46,215 nt of DNA from an uncultured Bacilli bacterium (GTDB lineage Bacteria > Bacillota_I > Bacilli_A > RF39 > UBA660): positions 1 to 46,215 of the forward strand of contig CAKOXL010000007.1 in NCBI GenBank assembly GCA_934130105.1, in the 5' to 3' direction. Every line of letters starts with the position of its first letter. Positions within the stretch are counted from its first letter, which is position 1. Shown here piece by piece: positions 8,242 to 17,508 of the stretch. Position numbers and translations under genes: made by a program. Below the pieces are notes generated by a model. That model did not search any database. It was not told the origin of the DNA and saw nothing but the letters and a program-made list of their open reading frames with translations.

Positions 8242-10040
8242 TAATTTTCCTCCATTTTAAGTACTGCTAAAAATGCTTCTTGTGGTACTTCTACCCTACC
8301 TATCTGTTTCATCCTTTTCTTGCCTTCTTTTTGCTTTTCTAAAAGTTTTCTCTTACGAGTAATATCGCCACCATAGCATTTAGCTAATACATTTTTGCGT
8401 AATGCTTTAATATCAGTTCTAGCAATAACATGATTGCCAATTGATGCTTGAATTGGCACTTCAAACATTTGCCTTGGTATTAATTCTTTTAAAGCCTCTA
8501 CTACTATCTTTCCACGATTATAAGCAAAGTCCTTATGAACAATTACGCTTAATGCATCTACTACTTCACCATTTAATAAAATATCCATTTTTACTAAATT
8601 ACTTTCTTTATAGCCAACAAATTCATAGTCAAAGGAAGCATACCCTTTTGTATAAGATTTTAACTTATCAAAAAAGTCATATACAATTTCTGATAGTGGA
8701 ATTTCATAATGAATATTTACTCTTGTTTTATCAAGATAATCCATTCCTATATAATTACCTCTTTTATTTTGACAAAGTTCCATAATAGGCCCAATATATT
8801 CACTAGGTGAAAAAATATTAGTTTTAATAAATGGTTCTTTAATAGAAAGAATCTTTTGTCTATCCGGTAAACTACTAGGAGAATCAACCATAATTTGAGT
8901 TTTATCTGTTAATTCAACTTCATAAATAACGCTAGGTGAAGTCGCAATAATTTCAATTCCAAATTCTCTTTCTACTCTCTCCTCTATAATTTCCATATGC
9001 AAAAGTCCTAAAAAGCCACAGCGAAAACCAAATCCTAACGCTTCACTTGTTTCAGGTTCAAATACAAGGGAGGCATCATTTAATTTTAATTTTTCTAAAG
9101 CTTCTCTTAAATCTTCAAACTTACTAGCTTCAATAGGATATATTCCACAAAATACCATAGATTTCATAGGTTGATATCCTGGAAGTGGTTTAATAGCTGG
9201 AGTATAAAAGTTAGTAACAGTATCTCCTACTTTAACTTGTGAAATATCTTTTATACTAGCAGCAATAAAACCTACATCTCCTGCTACTAATTCTTCTTTT
9301 TTTACCTCTTTTGGTGTCATAACCCCAAGTTCTACTACATCATAAGTAGCACCAGTTTCCATTAATTTAATCTTATCACCTTTTTTTAGTGTTCCTTCTA
9401 CTACACGGCAAGATATAATAACGCCACGATAAGAATCAAAGAAACTATCAAAGATAAGTGCTTGTAGTGGATTTTCAGAATTTCCTTTAGGAGCAGGGAT
9501 TCTTTCTATAATAGCCTTTAAAAGATCTTTAATTCCAACACCAGTTTTTGCACTAGTAAAAATAAATTCATCGGGACTAAATCCAATCGCATCTATTAAT
9601 TCCTGCTTTACTTTATCAGGATTAGCATTCGGTAAATCAATCTTATTAATAACTGGAATAATTACTAAATCATGCTCCAGTGCCAAATAAAGATTGGCTA
9701 AGGTTTGGGCTTCTATTCCCTGAGCAGCATCTACTACTAATAATGCCCCCTCGCATGCTGCTAAACTACGACTTACTTCATAAGAGAAATCAACATGTCC
9801 TGGAGTATCTATTAAATGAAGCAAATAATCTTCATCTTGATAATGATAATTAAGCTCAACTGCATTTAATTTAATAGTAATTCCTCGTTCTCTTTCAATA
9901 TCCATAGAATCTAAGGTTTGTTCTTTTAACTCTCTTTTTTCTAAAGCTCCCGTTTCTTCTAACAATCTATCTGCTAGAGTACTTTTCCCATGATCAATAT
10001 GAGCAATAATAGAAAAATTACGAATATTCTCTTTTTTCAT
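8241..10040 (-). CDS. lepA: Elongation factor 4 (LepA), ribosomal back-translocase GTPase
   Basis: Ribosome-associated translation GTPase. It shows G1 AHIDHGKST, DTPGHVDF and NKIDLP, then EF-G-like domains and the LepA-specific C-terminal domain (basic KRKRKLLEKQKEGKKRM). I place the start at ATG 10040 (599 aa) rather than TTG 10046, because AAGGTG sits 7 bases before the ATG and only 2 before the TTG. It lies 28 bases after glyS, with no terminator visible, so it may be part of the T-box-controlled operon. Confidence 0.95.
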   Translation of the reverse strand: MKKENIRNFSIIAHIDHGKSTLADRLLEETGALEKRELKEQTLDSMDIERERGITIKLNAVELNYHYQDEDYLLHLIDTPGHVDFSYEVSRSLAACEGALLVVDAAQGIEAQTLANLYLALEHDLVIIPVINKIDLPNANPDKVKQELIDAIGFSPDEFIFTSAKTGVGIKDLLKAIIERIPAPKGNSENPLQALIFDSFFDSYRGVIISCRVVEGTLKKGDKIKLMETGATYDVVELGVMTPKEVKKEELVAGDVGFIAASIKDISQVKVGDTVTNFYTPAIKPLPGYQPMKSMVFCGIYPIEASKFEDLREALEKLKLNDASLVFEPETSEALGFGFRCGFLGLLHMEIIEERVEREFGIEIIATSPSVIYEVELTDKTQIMVDSPSSLPDRQKILSIKEPFIKTNIFSPSEYIGPIMELCQNKRGNYIGMDYLDKTRVNIHYEIPLSEIVYDFFDKLKSYTKGYASFDYEFVGYKESNLVKMDILLNGEVVDALSVIVHKDFAYNRGKIVVEALKELIPRQMFEVPIQASIGNHVIARTDIKALRKNVLAKCYGGDITRKRKLLEKQKEGKKRMKQIGRVEVPQEAFLAVLKMEEN

Positions 10041-10068
10041 CAGCAATCACCTTATTTCTATTTATTTA

Positions 10069-11445
10069 TTAAAACTTTATTTTTTCTCTAATGTAATTAG
10101 TAATTTCATCTACTGGTAATGTAATTTGCATCATCGTATCACGATCTCTTACGGTTACAGTATTATTATTTAATGTTTCTTCTTCAATCGTAATACAAAA
10201 AGGTGTACCAATTACATCTTGCCTACGATAACGTTTTCCAATATTACCAGCTTCATCATAAGTAGCACTAAATTCCTTGCATAAATTTTTATATATTTCC
10301 ATTGCTTTTTCACTATGATATTTTTTCATAAGTGGTAAAACAGCTACTTTATAAGGAGCTAAATATGGATGAAAGTGCATTACTTCACGAGTTTGGCCAT
10401 CTTCTAATGTTTCTTCTTCATAGCTATCACATAAAGTAGTTAATACTAATCTTTCAACGCCAACACTTGGTTCAATTACATAAGGAATATATTTTTCGTT
10501 TGTTTCTGGATCTAAATATTCTTGAGATACTCCAGATACCTTTTGATGTTGAGTTAAATCATAATCGGTACGAGAAGCAATTCCCCATAATTCGCCCCAA
10601 CCAAAAGGAAATTTATATTCAATATCAGTAGTTGCATTACTATAAAAGCATAATTCTTCTTTAGAATGATCTCTTAATCTTAAGTTTTCTTCTTTAATAC
10701 CAAGTGATAATAAGAAATTCTTACAAGTATCTTTATAATACTTATGCCATTCTAATTCCGTACCTGGTTTACAGAAAAATTCAAGTTCCATTTGTTCAAA
10801 TTCTCTTACTCTAAAAATAAAATTACCTGGTGTGATTTCATTTCTAAAACTTTTACCAACTTGACCAATTCCAAATGGTACTTTAAGACGCATACTTCTT
10901 TGGACATTTAAAAAGTCAACAAATATTCCTTGAGCTGTTTCTGGTCTTAAATAGATAGTATTTTTAGAATCTTCTGTTACCCCTTGGAATGTTTTAAACA
11001 TCAAGTTAAATTCGCGTATATCTGTATAATCTAACTTACCGCAATTAGGACATACAATATTATGTTCCTTAATATAATTCATAAGTTCTTCATGGCTCAT
11101 TCCACCAGCATCTTCTACACCACTATTTTCTACTAATTTATCAGCTCTATGGCGAGTTTTACAGTGTTTGCAATCAATTAAAGGATCAGAAAAAGTTTGA
11201 ATGTGTCCACTTGCTTCCCAAGTTTTAGGATTCATTAAAATAGCACTATCAAGTCCAACATTATTTGTATCCTCTTGAACAAATTTCTTTAACCAAGCAT
11301 TTTTAATATTAGCTTTTAATAAAGCCCCTAATGGTCCAAAATCCCAAGTATTAGCAAGTCCACCATATATTTCACTTCCTTGAAATATAAAACCATATTG
11401 TTTACATAAATTCACTAATTTTTCCATTGTTAATTCATTTTTCAT
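10069..11445 (-). CDS. glyS: Glycyl-tRNA synthetase, homodimeric class II type
   Basis: Charges tRNA-Gly. The 458-aa protein is the single-chain alpha2 type (GlyQS/GRS1 kind), not the GlyQ plus GlyS two-subunit enzyme of Bacillus. Class II features are visible: the motif 2 region FRNEITPGNFIFRVREFEQME, the CKHCKTRH and CPNCGKL cysteine pairs of the insertion domain, and a C-terminal anticodon-binding domain with VIGTPFCITI. It starts one base after the LOG gene, with GAAAGGA as ribosome binding site. A T-box leader lies at the head of the operon. Confidence 0.95.
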   Translation of the reverse strand: MKNELTMEKLVNLCKQYGFIFQGSEIYGGLANTWDFGPLGALLKANIKNAWLKKFVQEDTNNVGLDSAILMNPKTWEASGHIQTFSDPLIDCKHCKTRHRADKLVENSGVEDAGGMSHEELMNYIKEHNIVCPNCGKLDYTDIREFNLMFKTFQGVTEDSKNTIYLRPETAQGIFVDFLNVQRSMRLKVPFGIGQVGKSFRNEITPGNFIFRVREFEQMELEFFCKPGTELEWHKYYKDTCKNFLLSLGIKEENLRLRDHSKEELCFYSNATTDIEYKFPFGWGELWGIASRTDYDLTQHQKVSGVSQEYLDPETNEKYIPYVIEPSVGVERLVLTTLCDSYEEETLEDGQTREVMHFHPYLAPYKVAVLPLMKKYHSEKAMEIYKNLCKEFSATYDEAGNIGKRYRRQDVIGTPFCITIEEETLNNNTVTVRDRDTMMQITLPVDEITNYIREKIKF

Positions 11446-11446
11446 A

Positions 11447-12001
11447 TTAATTTTTTCCTTTCTTTTCTATAAATTCATCTATTTTACTTGAAAATTTATC
11501 GTAATCATCTATAACATAAACCAATGAACTAATATCATCATATAAAAACTTTTCACTCTTCATAAACTCTAACTGTTTAAATAGATTATCATAATAATTA
11601 TTAGCATTGTAGATAATAATAGGTACATGTTTTTCATTACTTCTATCTTCCTCAATAAATGATAATGCTTCTGATAACGTTCCAACGCCACCAGGTAAAC
11701 ATAGTATTAAGTCTGATTTTTCAAACATGGCCTTTTTTAAGTCAAAAGTTGTTTCTTCTATATGTGATGTTGCTAGTGGTAAATTAAAAATATCATCTTT
11801 ATACTTTCTAGTAGTAAAAGAATATATATTTCTACCATATTGGGCAAATTTATTATAGCAGATTCCCATCATGGAATTAGAACAACATCCAAATACTAAA
11901 TCAAACTTTTTACTAGCTAAACAATCAGCTATTTTCTTAGTTAATTCTAAATATTTTTTGTCTATATCTTTAGAACTAGATGAAATAATTAATATATTCA
12001 T
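11447..12001 (-). CDS. LOG-family (TIGR00730-like) nucleotide phosphoribohydrolase
   Basis: A 184-aa Rossmann-fold protein with the LOG-family signature PGGVGTLSE (103-111). Family members split nucleoside 5'-monophosphates into base and ribose 5-phosphate, or resemble PpnN nucleotide pyrophosphorylases. Its ATG overlaps the preceding gene by 4 bases and its stop is one base before glyS, so it is tightly built into the glycyl-tRNA synthetase operon. That context is unusual for a LOG protein. It lacks the extra domains of full-length PpnN, so substrate and partners are uncertain. Confidence 0.8.
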   Translation of the reverse strand: MNILIISSSSKDIDKKYLELTKKIADCLASKKFDLVFGCCSNSMMGICYNKFAQYGRNIYSFTTRKYKDDIFNLPLATSHIEETTFDLKKAMFEKSDLILCLPGGVGTLSEALSFIEEDRSNEKHVPIIIYNANNYYDNLFKQLEFMKSEKFLYDDISSLVYVIDDYDKFSSKIDEFIEKKGKN

Positions 12002-12852
12002 AATCTATTTACCCCACTATATAAAGAGGTTATCTTTTTAACTATTTGTTTATTCTTATCAGTACCATCTATTTCTATAAAACATTCTTTTTCATTTCCA
12101 CCTACTGCTACTAAACTATTATTAGCGTAATAAATCTTTTTAATTGGTCCATTCATTGATACAAATTTATCGATAATTTCTAAAATATTTATAATTTCTT
12201 TCTGATCATACTTATAGTCAGTATCTAAACAGATTTGCAAAACATCTGGTAATTCTTTTTTATCTGAAATATTAGATGAATCTTCTGGATGAACTGGAAA
12301 ATAAGCATTTTCCCTAAACAAGCAATAACTAGCACGTTGCCAAAAAGAAGAATCAGTAAATGATAACATTAAATTACTAATTTTCCCGCTTTCAATTACT
12401 TCACTCGAATAAGTATAGTTATCTTTTAATCTTCTTGATTTTAATTCCTGTATTTTATCAGCAAAATAATTAATAGCATTATCAATAAAATAAACACTAA
12501 AATTTTGACTAGAAAAACTAATATATCTAGAGTATCCACCATCTATTTTAACAGGTATTAATAAATCTGTTCCATACTCACATTTATTTATTAATTCTTC
12601 TTGAAAATTAATTTCAATTAATTGTGAAACATATTCATAAAAATCAATTTCAGCTAACTTAATTAACTCGTTAATACGTTCAGAACTAAGATTATGATAT
12701 TCTCTAAAAGATTCATCTTGATTTTTATTATCAATAATAGCCATTAAATCAATTTTTATTTTACCCTTTTCAGTAGAAAAAGGTTTTTTACCTACTATAA
12801 TTAACCCTTTTTGTTTTGTATTAATTAACTCTTTCAATTCCGTTACTTCCAT
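11998..12852 (-). CDS. Hypothetical protein, first gene of the glycine T-box operon
   Basis: Not recognised. A 284-aa soluble acidic protein with mixed alpha/beta character, no membrane segment and no clear catalytic motif. A central WQRASYCLFRENAYFPVHPED segment is the most distinctive part. The start is ATG 12852, preceded 7 bases upstream by AAAGGGGG. An in-frame upstream ATG at 12924 lies inside the T-box core and must be rejected. It overlaps the LOG gene by 4 bases (ATGA). As the first gene behind the leader, it should respond most directly to glycine starvation, but no function can be stated. Confidence 0.75.
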   Translation of the reverse strand: MEVTELKELINTKQKGLIIVGKKPFSTEKGKIKIDLMAIIDNKNQDESFREYHNLSSERINELIKLAEIDFYEYVSQLIEINFQEELINKCEYGTDLLIPVKIDGGYSRYISFSSQNFSVYFIDNAINYFADKIQELKSRRLKDNYTYSSEVIESGKISNLMLSFTDSSFWQRASYCLFRENAYFPVHPEDSSNISDKKELPDVLQICLDTDYKYDQKEIINILEIIDKFVSMNGPIKKIYYANNSLVAVGGNEKECFIEIDGTDKNKQIVKKITSLYSGVNRL

Positions 12853-12869
12853 ATAATATCCCCCTTTAA

Positions 12870-12994
12870 ATAAAAAAGAATTCTTCCATAACATCAGGGA
12901 CGAAAAACATTTCCGCGGTTCCACCCTACTTATTCTAGAAGAATCTCTTTTTTATATATTGCTCCGGCTTTTCCAAAGCCATCATCACATCAGT
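12870..12994 (-). ncRNA. Short T-box leader upstream of the glyS operon
   Basis: The T-box core AGGGTGGAACCGCGG is at 12927-12913, and CGTCCCT at 12902-12896 can pair with it as the antiterminator. A possible terminator pairs ATTCTTC (12944-12938) with GAAGAAT (12886-12880), followed by TCTTTTTT. A 6-bp hairpin GGCTTT-GGA-AAAGCC lies upstream at about 12980-12966. Only about 67 nt separate the predicted transcript start from the core. The stem I motifs clear in the other two leaders of this window (AGAGAG, GGTTGGTG, GAA-codon-A) are not visible. A glycine specifier is expected from the genes, but I cannot place it. Confidence 0.8.
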
Positions 12995-13000
12995 AACTAT

Positions 13001-13029
13001 ATTTTAATATATTTTGGCATTTAAGTCAA
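13001..13029 (-). promoter_or_regulatory. Promoter of the glycine T-box operon
   Basis: Minus-strand TTGACT (13029-13024), 17-base spacer, TAAAAT (13006-13001). It starts just after the stop codon of the YfhO-family gene, and predicts a transcript start near 12994. Confidence 0.75.
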
Positions 13030-13032
13030 TTA

Positions 13033-15735
13033 TTAAAAATGAAATGGTAAGAAATAAGAAATAAGAAATGCAAGTGTTAATCCAATATATATAAATAACA
13101 CTAAAGAAAAATAAATAAATAGATAAATATAATATGTAATATTTCTTAAAAGTTTAAAATCAAGAAGTTTTTGATACATATTAGTAGCAAGCAATATAAC
13201 TGTAATAATTAAAGTTACTATACTAACAATTAAGCATTCTTTAAAACCAGTTGGAAGATAAGAAATACTTATATTGTTCTCACCTTTTTCAAGCTTTATT
13301 CCAATAAAGTTATCATAAACTTTTAATACTTCAGTACTATTACCATTATTAGTAGCCTTGTAACCTTTATTATAAGCAATTGGTAAGAAAAGTATTTTAT
13401 CTTCTTCATCTGTATTTAATGTAACATTAATCTTATTACGAATATAACTAACAGTAGTATCTAATTTTTCCTCTTTAATAAATTTCTCGTATTTATTATT
13501 ATCCATTACCCCTAAAGTAATATTATCTAAATCCATGCTTTTAACTAGTTCTATCTTTACATTAACTGTTTCATTTTCAAATGTTCCAAGATTCAAAACA
13601 CCATTATCTACATCGTCAAAAGCCTTTTCCTTGAACAATTTATCATTAACATATATATTAAAGTTTTCATACATTACTTCATTTTTATTATGATTAGTTG
13701 ATCTTAGTATTTCTAAATAAACAGTCTTAACACCATTTATTTTGATTTCTTTTTCTAAATAATTATTTGCATCAGCATCAATTATCTCATAATTAGTAGT
13801 TTTATTTTTTTCATTCTTAGTAACTTCAATATTTTTAGTATTAAAACTATTATATATCGTAAATAGATAATCACTATTACCAGTAATATTCTGGTATAGA
13901 CTATTAGAAATAACGAATGAATTATCCTTATCAAAAATAGTATCATTTTTACTAATCAAATAGCCATATGAAGGTTCATTAATTAATGAATAAAACTTTA
14001 AATCACCATAAGTATTTTTTAATTCATAATATTTACTATTTACATCTTCTCTTGTAATTATATATTTATTAGCTAAAACACTATCCAAGAATAAGTTTCC
14101 ACCTCTAGATGATGTCTTTACCCACATTGAATGATAACCTATCTTCTTTAGTGAATGTAAGTTATTACCATCAGTTAATGAAGTAAAATGATCTAAATTA
14201 TGATATTTCATAACCATACCACTATTCATTATCATATTATCAGCTTCATTCTTAACGCGGAAATAATCACCATCTTGATAATCTTTGCTAATAGCATTTA
14301 ACTCTTCATATTGACTCATAAGTCTTCTCTGGTCATAATCAATACCAAGATAAACTGAAGTATTAATGCCAATGTGTGTTAAGGTCATAATAGCTATCAA
14401 AACAAGCGTAAAATTATCTAACTTTTTATTAAAGAAAATTAGTAAAAAGCATCCGCAAATACAAACAGCTAGTGCCAAAAACAAGAATAATAACAGTAAA
14501 CTATTACTAGAAATAGTAAGTGTATTAATAGCACGTTGAAAGCTATTATAGTTAAGATAAATAATTATAAAAATAAGAATAGAACTTAATAATGATGTAA
14601 TGATAGAAAACATTCTAAAATGTTTTATCTTATCACCATCACTTAACTCATAATTACTAAAGCCATGACATGCCCCTACTATAAGAAAAAACATAGTAAT
14701 AAAACCAAAACGGTATGGGAAGAAAGCATAAGAACCAAAATGCCAGATTTTATTAATAGGTTCTATAATAACTGGAAGTAAAATAATTAACATAAGTGGA
14801 ATATAAAAATTTAAAAATTTCCTGTTTTCCTTTTTATTTTTTAATAAAAAGAATAAACCAATATACATTAACCCACCAAACATAAACATACTTAATTTAT
14901 CAGTTATAGGCCCCGTCTTAGAATTAAGTAAATTATTAATATTAAAACCAATTCGTGATGATATTGATATTTGTAAGTAAGATGGTCCAACAATAAATAA
15001 TGATAAAAGGATGCAAATAACAGTTGAAATACCAAGTGCTAAAACACCTTTTCTTCTATCTAAACGATTTTCACTATATACAACTAAATATATGAAAGAT
15101 GCAAGTAATATAAAGATAAGAACCATAATATTAACATAAAAACTAAAAATAAGACTAAGTGTTAATGTAACAATATAAAGAACAGGACTTTTCAAATCTA
15201 ATACTTTTTTTAAGCCCATCATAATAAGTGGAAATAAATACATAGTATCTATCCAAGGTGTAATTTGATACATCATCAATGCATAACCAGAAAAGGCATA
15301 TATAATAGCTAAAAGAACACTAAGTAAACTTGGCAAATTTTTATAATAAGATCTAATAAAATATAAACATGTTAACCCACATAAAAGTATTTTTAAAGCT
15401 ATTATCACTGATATTACTAAATAAACATCACTTCTTGGAACAAGAAGGACAATAAAACTAAATGGACTTAGTATATAATAAGCTAAAACACCTATAAAAT
15501 TAACACCACCACTAGTAGTAAAATCTATGAGTAAAGAACTATTCGATTTAAATGAATCATAAAAATGGTAATAAAAAGCAGTAATTTGGTCATGCATATC
15601 ACCCCATATAAGTGAATTATTACCAAACGGATAAATATGTTTTACTAAAAAAATGATAGTTAAAATCAAAAAAATTAGTAAACTTGTTAGTACATAAGGT
15701 CCTGTTTTCTTTAATACTTTTTTTAAATTACTCAT
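13033..15735 (-). CDS. YfhO-family multi-pass membrane protein
   Basis: A large (900 aa) membrane protein with a dozen or so hydrophobic segments over residues 10-475, an extracytoplasmic domain over roughly 480-850, and two C-terminal helices. The N-terminal IWGDMHDQITAFYYHFYDS and TTSGGVNFIG are typical of YfhO, a GT-C-like family linked in Bacillus and Listeria to glycosylation of teichoic acids. The start is ATG 15735, with GTGGAG before it; the longer form would begin with TTG and weak pairing. It sits between recO and the T-box operon, where Bacillus has recO directly followed by glyQS, so it looks like an insertion into that block. The sugar acceptor is unknown. Confidence 0.85.
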   Translation of the reverse strand: MSNLKKVLKKTGPYVLTSLLIFLILTIIFLVKHIYPFGNNSLIWGDMHDQITAFYYHFYDSFKSNSSLLIDFTTSGGVNFIGVLAYYILSPFSFIVLLVPRSDVYLVISVIIALKILLCGLTCLYFIRSYYKNLPSLLSVLLAIIYAFSGYALMMYQITPWIDTMYLFPLIMMGLKKVLDLKSPVLYIVTLTLSLIFSFYVNIMVLIFILLASFIYLVVYSENRLDRRKGVLALGISTVICILLSLFIVGPSYLQISISSRIGFNINNLLNSKTGPITDKLSMFMFGGLMYIGLFFLLKNKKENRKFLNFYIPLMLIILLPVIIEPINKIWHFGSYAFFPYRFGFITMFFLIVGACHGFSNYELSDGDKIKHFRMFSIITSLLSSILIFIIIYLNYNSFQRAINTLTISSNSLLLLFLFLALAVCICGCFLLIFFNKKLDNFTLVLIAIMTLTHIGINTSVYLGIDYDQRRLMSQYEELNAISKDYQDGDYFRVKNEADNMIMNSGMVMKYHNLDHFTSLTDGNNLHSLKKIGYHSMWVKTSSRGGNLFLDSVLANKYIITREDVNSKYYELKNTYGDLKFYSLINEPSYGYLISKNDTIFDKDNSFVISNSLYQNITGNSDYLFTIYNSFNTKNIEVTKNEKNKTTNYEIIDADANNYLEKEIKINGVKTVYLEILRSTNHNKNEVMYENFNIYVNDKLFKEKAFDDVDNGVLNLGTFENETVNVKIELVKSMDLDNITLGVMDNNKYEKFIKEEKLDTTVSYIRNKINVTLNTDEEDKILFLPIAYNKGYKATNNGNSTEVLKVYDNFIGIKLEKGENNISISYLPTGFKECLIVSIVTLIITVILLATNMYQKLLDFKLLRNITYYIYLFIYFSLVLFIYIGLTLAFLISYFLPFHF

Positions 15736-15752
15736 AATACATCTCCACTTCA

Positions 15753-16493
15753 TCAATTACTAATTTTTACTAGATTCTTAAGAAAATCCCTACTCTTTAA
15801 ATATAGCCCTGAATATTCATCGTAATAATCAGTAATAAACTCTTCTAATTCTAGCTTTACATCTTTGCTAACATCAATCTTAGTTATTTTTTTAATATCG
15901 ACATACAAAAACATTCTAATAAGCTTAATAGTTTTACTAGAATATATTTTACCACTATGATAACAGTTTTGGCAAACATAACCACCATCTTTTGTAGAAA
16001 TAGTTAAAATATTCTTATCATTACCACAGATTGTACAATAATCAACAACAGGTTTAATACCTAAAAAATCAAGTAGCTTAATCTCATAAATATAAGTTAA
16101 TACCTCATAATCAAAACCTGAGTTTATCTTTTTAAGTACTTCTATAAAATTTATATATATAAGGCTATCATAACTATTTTTATATGCTTGATAAGTTAAG
16201 TCCATCAAATATGAAGCAAAAGATATTTTCTCAATACTATTTGAAATGTTTAATAGTGTATCAATAATATCAGCACTAATTAAAGTTGATATGCCATTTT
16301 CTTTATAATAAATTTGAAAATTGGCATAAACAAGCTTATTACTAACACTTCTAAGCTTGCTTTTTAGATTACGGCATCCTTTAGATATAACACTAATTAA
16401 ACCATAATCTTTAGTTAATATTTTTAAAATTTTGCTTGATTCACTATAATTAGTATCCCCTATTATAATTCCTTCCGTTTTTACTATTTGCAT
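15753..16493 (-). CDS. recO: DNA repair protein RecO
   Basis: Recombination mediator that helps load RecA at gaps with RecF and RecR. The 246-aa protein has the N-terminal OB fold (VKTEGIIIGDTNYSESSKIL, then LTKDYGLISVISKG) and a four-cysteine zinc site: Cys153, Cys156, Cys174 and Cys177. Its start overlaps the short yqzL-like gene by 44 bases, suggesting translational coupling, since the ribosome binding site is weak (AGAAAGAAG). Confidence 0.93.
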   Translation of the reverse strand: MQIVKTEGIIIGDTNYSESSKILKILTKDYGLISVISKGCRNLKSKLRSVSNKLVYANFQIYYKENGISTLISADIIDTLLNISNSIEKISFASYLMDLTYQAYKNSYDSLIYINFIEVLKKINSGFDYEVLTYIYEIKLLDFLGIKPVVDYCTICGNDKNILTISTKDGGYVCQNCYHSGKIYSSKTIKLIRMFLYVDIKKITKIDVSKDVKLELEEFITDYYDEYSGLYLKSRDFLKNLVKISN

Positions 16494-16581
16494 ATTTTTT
16501 ACTTCTTTCTATTTTACCAAGTAAATTAAAATACTTAATATCCCCTGTTTCTCTAAATAATTGCCATAATAATTTTTCCAT
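16450..16581 (-). CDS. yqzL: YqzL-like small protein
   Basis: A 43-aa reading frame beginning MEKLLWQLFRETGDIKYF. It lies between era and recO, exactly where Bacillus carries yqzL, and the opening W-x-x-F-x-x-T-G-x-I pattern matches that small family. AGGTGAT lies 7 bases before the ATG at 16581. The frame runs 44 bases into recO. Its length falls below common gene-calling limits, so it is easily missed. The C-terminal half is basic and Asn-rich, and may exist only because of the overlap. Function is unknown in the family. Confidence 0.7.
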   Translation of the reverse strand: MEKLLWQLFRETGDIKYFNLLGKIERSKKYANSKNGRNYNRGY

Positions 16582-16620
16582 AATATCACCTATTTACATA
16601 ATGATATGTTTAACTAAAAA

Positions 16621-17508
16621 TTATTCATCATTATTATCAATTCCTAATTCTTTTAAATATTTTTCTCTATCACGCCAATTATCAATTACTTTTACAAATA
16701 ACTCAAGATAAACTTTTTTTGAAAAATATTCTTCAAGATCACGTCTTGCATCAATCCCAATGCTTTTTAACATACTTGCATTTTTACCAATAATAATTTT
16801 TTTAATTGACTCTTTATCAACGATAATTAATGCTTGTATAATAACTTTATCTTTTTCTTCTATCCTTTTTTCAACCAAACAAGTAACGCTATGTGGAACT
16901 TCTTCTCTAGTCTTTCTTAATACTTTTTCACGAATTATTTCACTAATATAAAAATCAGTAGAAATATTAGTAAATGTTTGATCCATAAAAATCTTTCCAT
17001 CATTTGGTAAATATTTCTTAATTGTGTTAATCAAAGCTTGTACATTATCATTTTTCAAAGCTGAAATAGGAAAAATTTCACTAAACTCATACAAATCTTT
17101 ATATTTCATAATTATTTCTAAAAGTTTGTCTTTATTAACACGATCAACCTTATTTAATACCAAAATAATAGGTAATTTTTCTTCTTTTATTTTATTTAAG
17201 ACAAACATATCGCCATTACCAATACCTGCCTCAACATCAACTAAGAATAATATTAAATCTACATTTTCACTTGAATTATAAGCTTTTCTATTTAAAATAC
17301 TTCCAAGTTTATTAATAGGTTTATGAATTCCAGGAGTATCAACAAAAACTATTTGGCTATCATCATCTTCATAAACACCTTGAATGATATTTCTAGTAGT
17401 ACCAGCTTTATTTGATGTTATAGCTAATTTAGTTTCTAAAATTGAATTAAGTAATGTACTTTTTCCAACATTTGGTCTACCAACAATACTAACATAACCA
17501 CTTTTCAT
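16621..17508 (-). CDS. era: GTPase Era
   Basis: Ribosome assembly GTPase that binds the 3' end of 16S rRNA. It is 295 aa long, with G1 GRPNVGKST (10-18), G3 DTPG, G4 NKVD and a C-terminal KH domain (IIIGKNASMLKSIGIDARRDLEE). Its ATG overlaps the cdd stop by 4 bases. Cdd, Era, YqzL and RecO follow the Bacillus order. Confidence 0.97.
   Translation of the reverse strand: MKSGYVSIVGRPNVGKSTLLNSILETKLAITSNKAGTTRNIIQGVYEDDDSQIVFVDTPGIHKPINKLGSILNRKAYNSSENVDLILFLVDVEAGIGNGDMFVLNKIKEEKLPIILVLNKVDRVNKDKLLEIIMKYKDLYEFSEIFPISALKNDNVQALINTIKKYLPNDGKIFMDQTFTNISTDFYISEIIREKVLRKTREEVPHSVTCLVEKRIEEKDKVIIQALIIVDKESIKKIIIGKNASMLKSIGIDARRDLEEYFSKKVYLELFVKVIDNWRDREKYLKELGIDNNDE

Noticed and set aside
8441..8785. 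114-aa open frame on the plus strand
   Set aside because: It is antisense to lepA, whose protein is fully conserved, and the frame has no ribosome binding site or recognisable protein.
12853..12924. N-terminal extension of the first gene in the glycine operon (24 extra codons)
   Set aside because: The extra codons translate the T-box core and terminator, and a strong AAAGGGGG site precedes the ATG at 12852.
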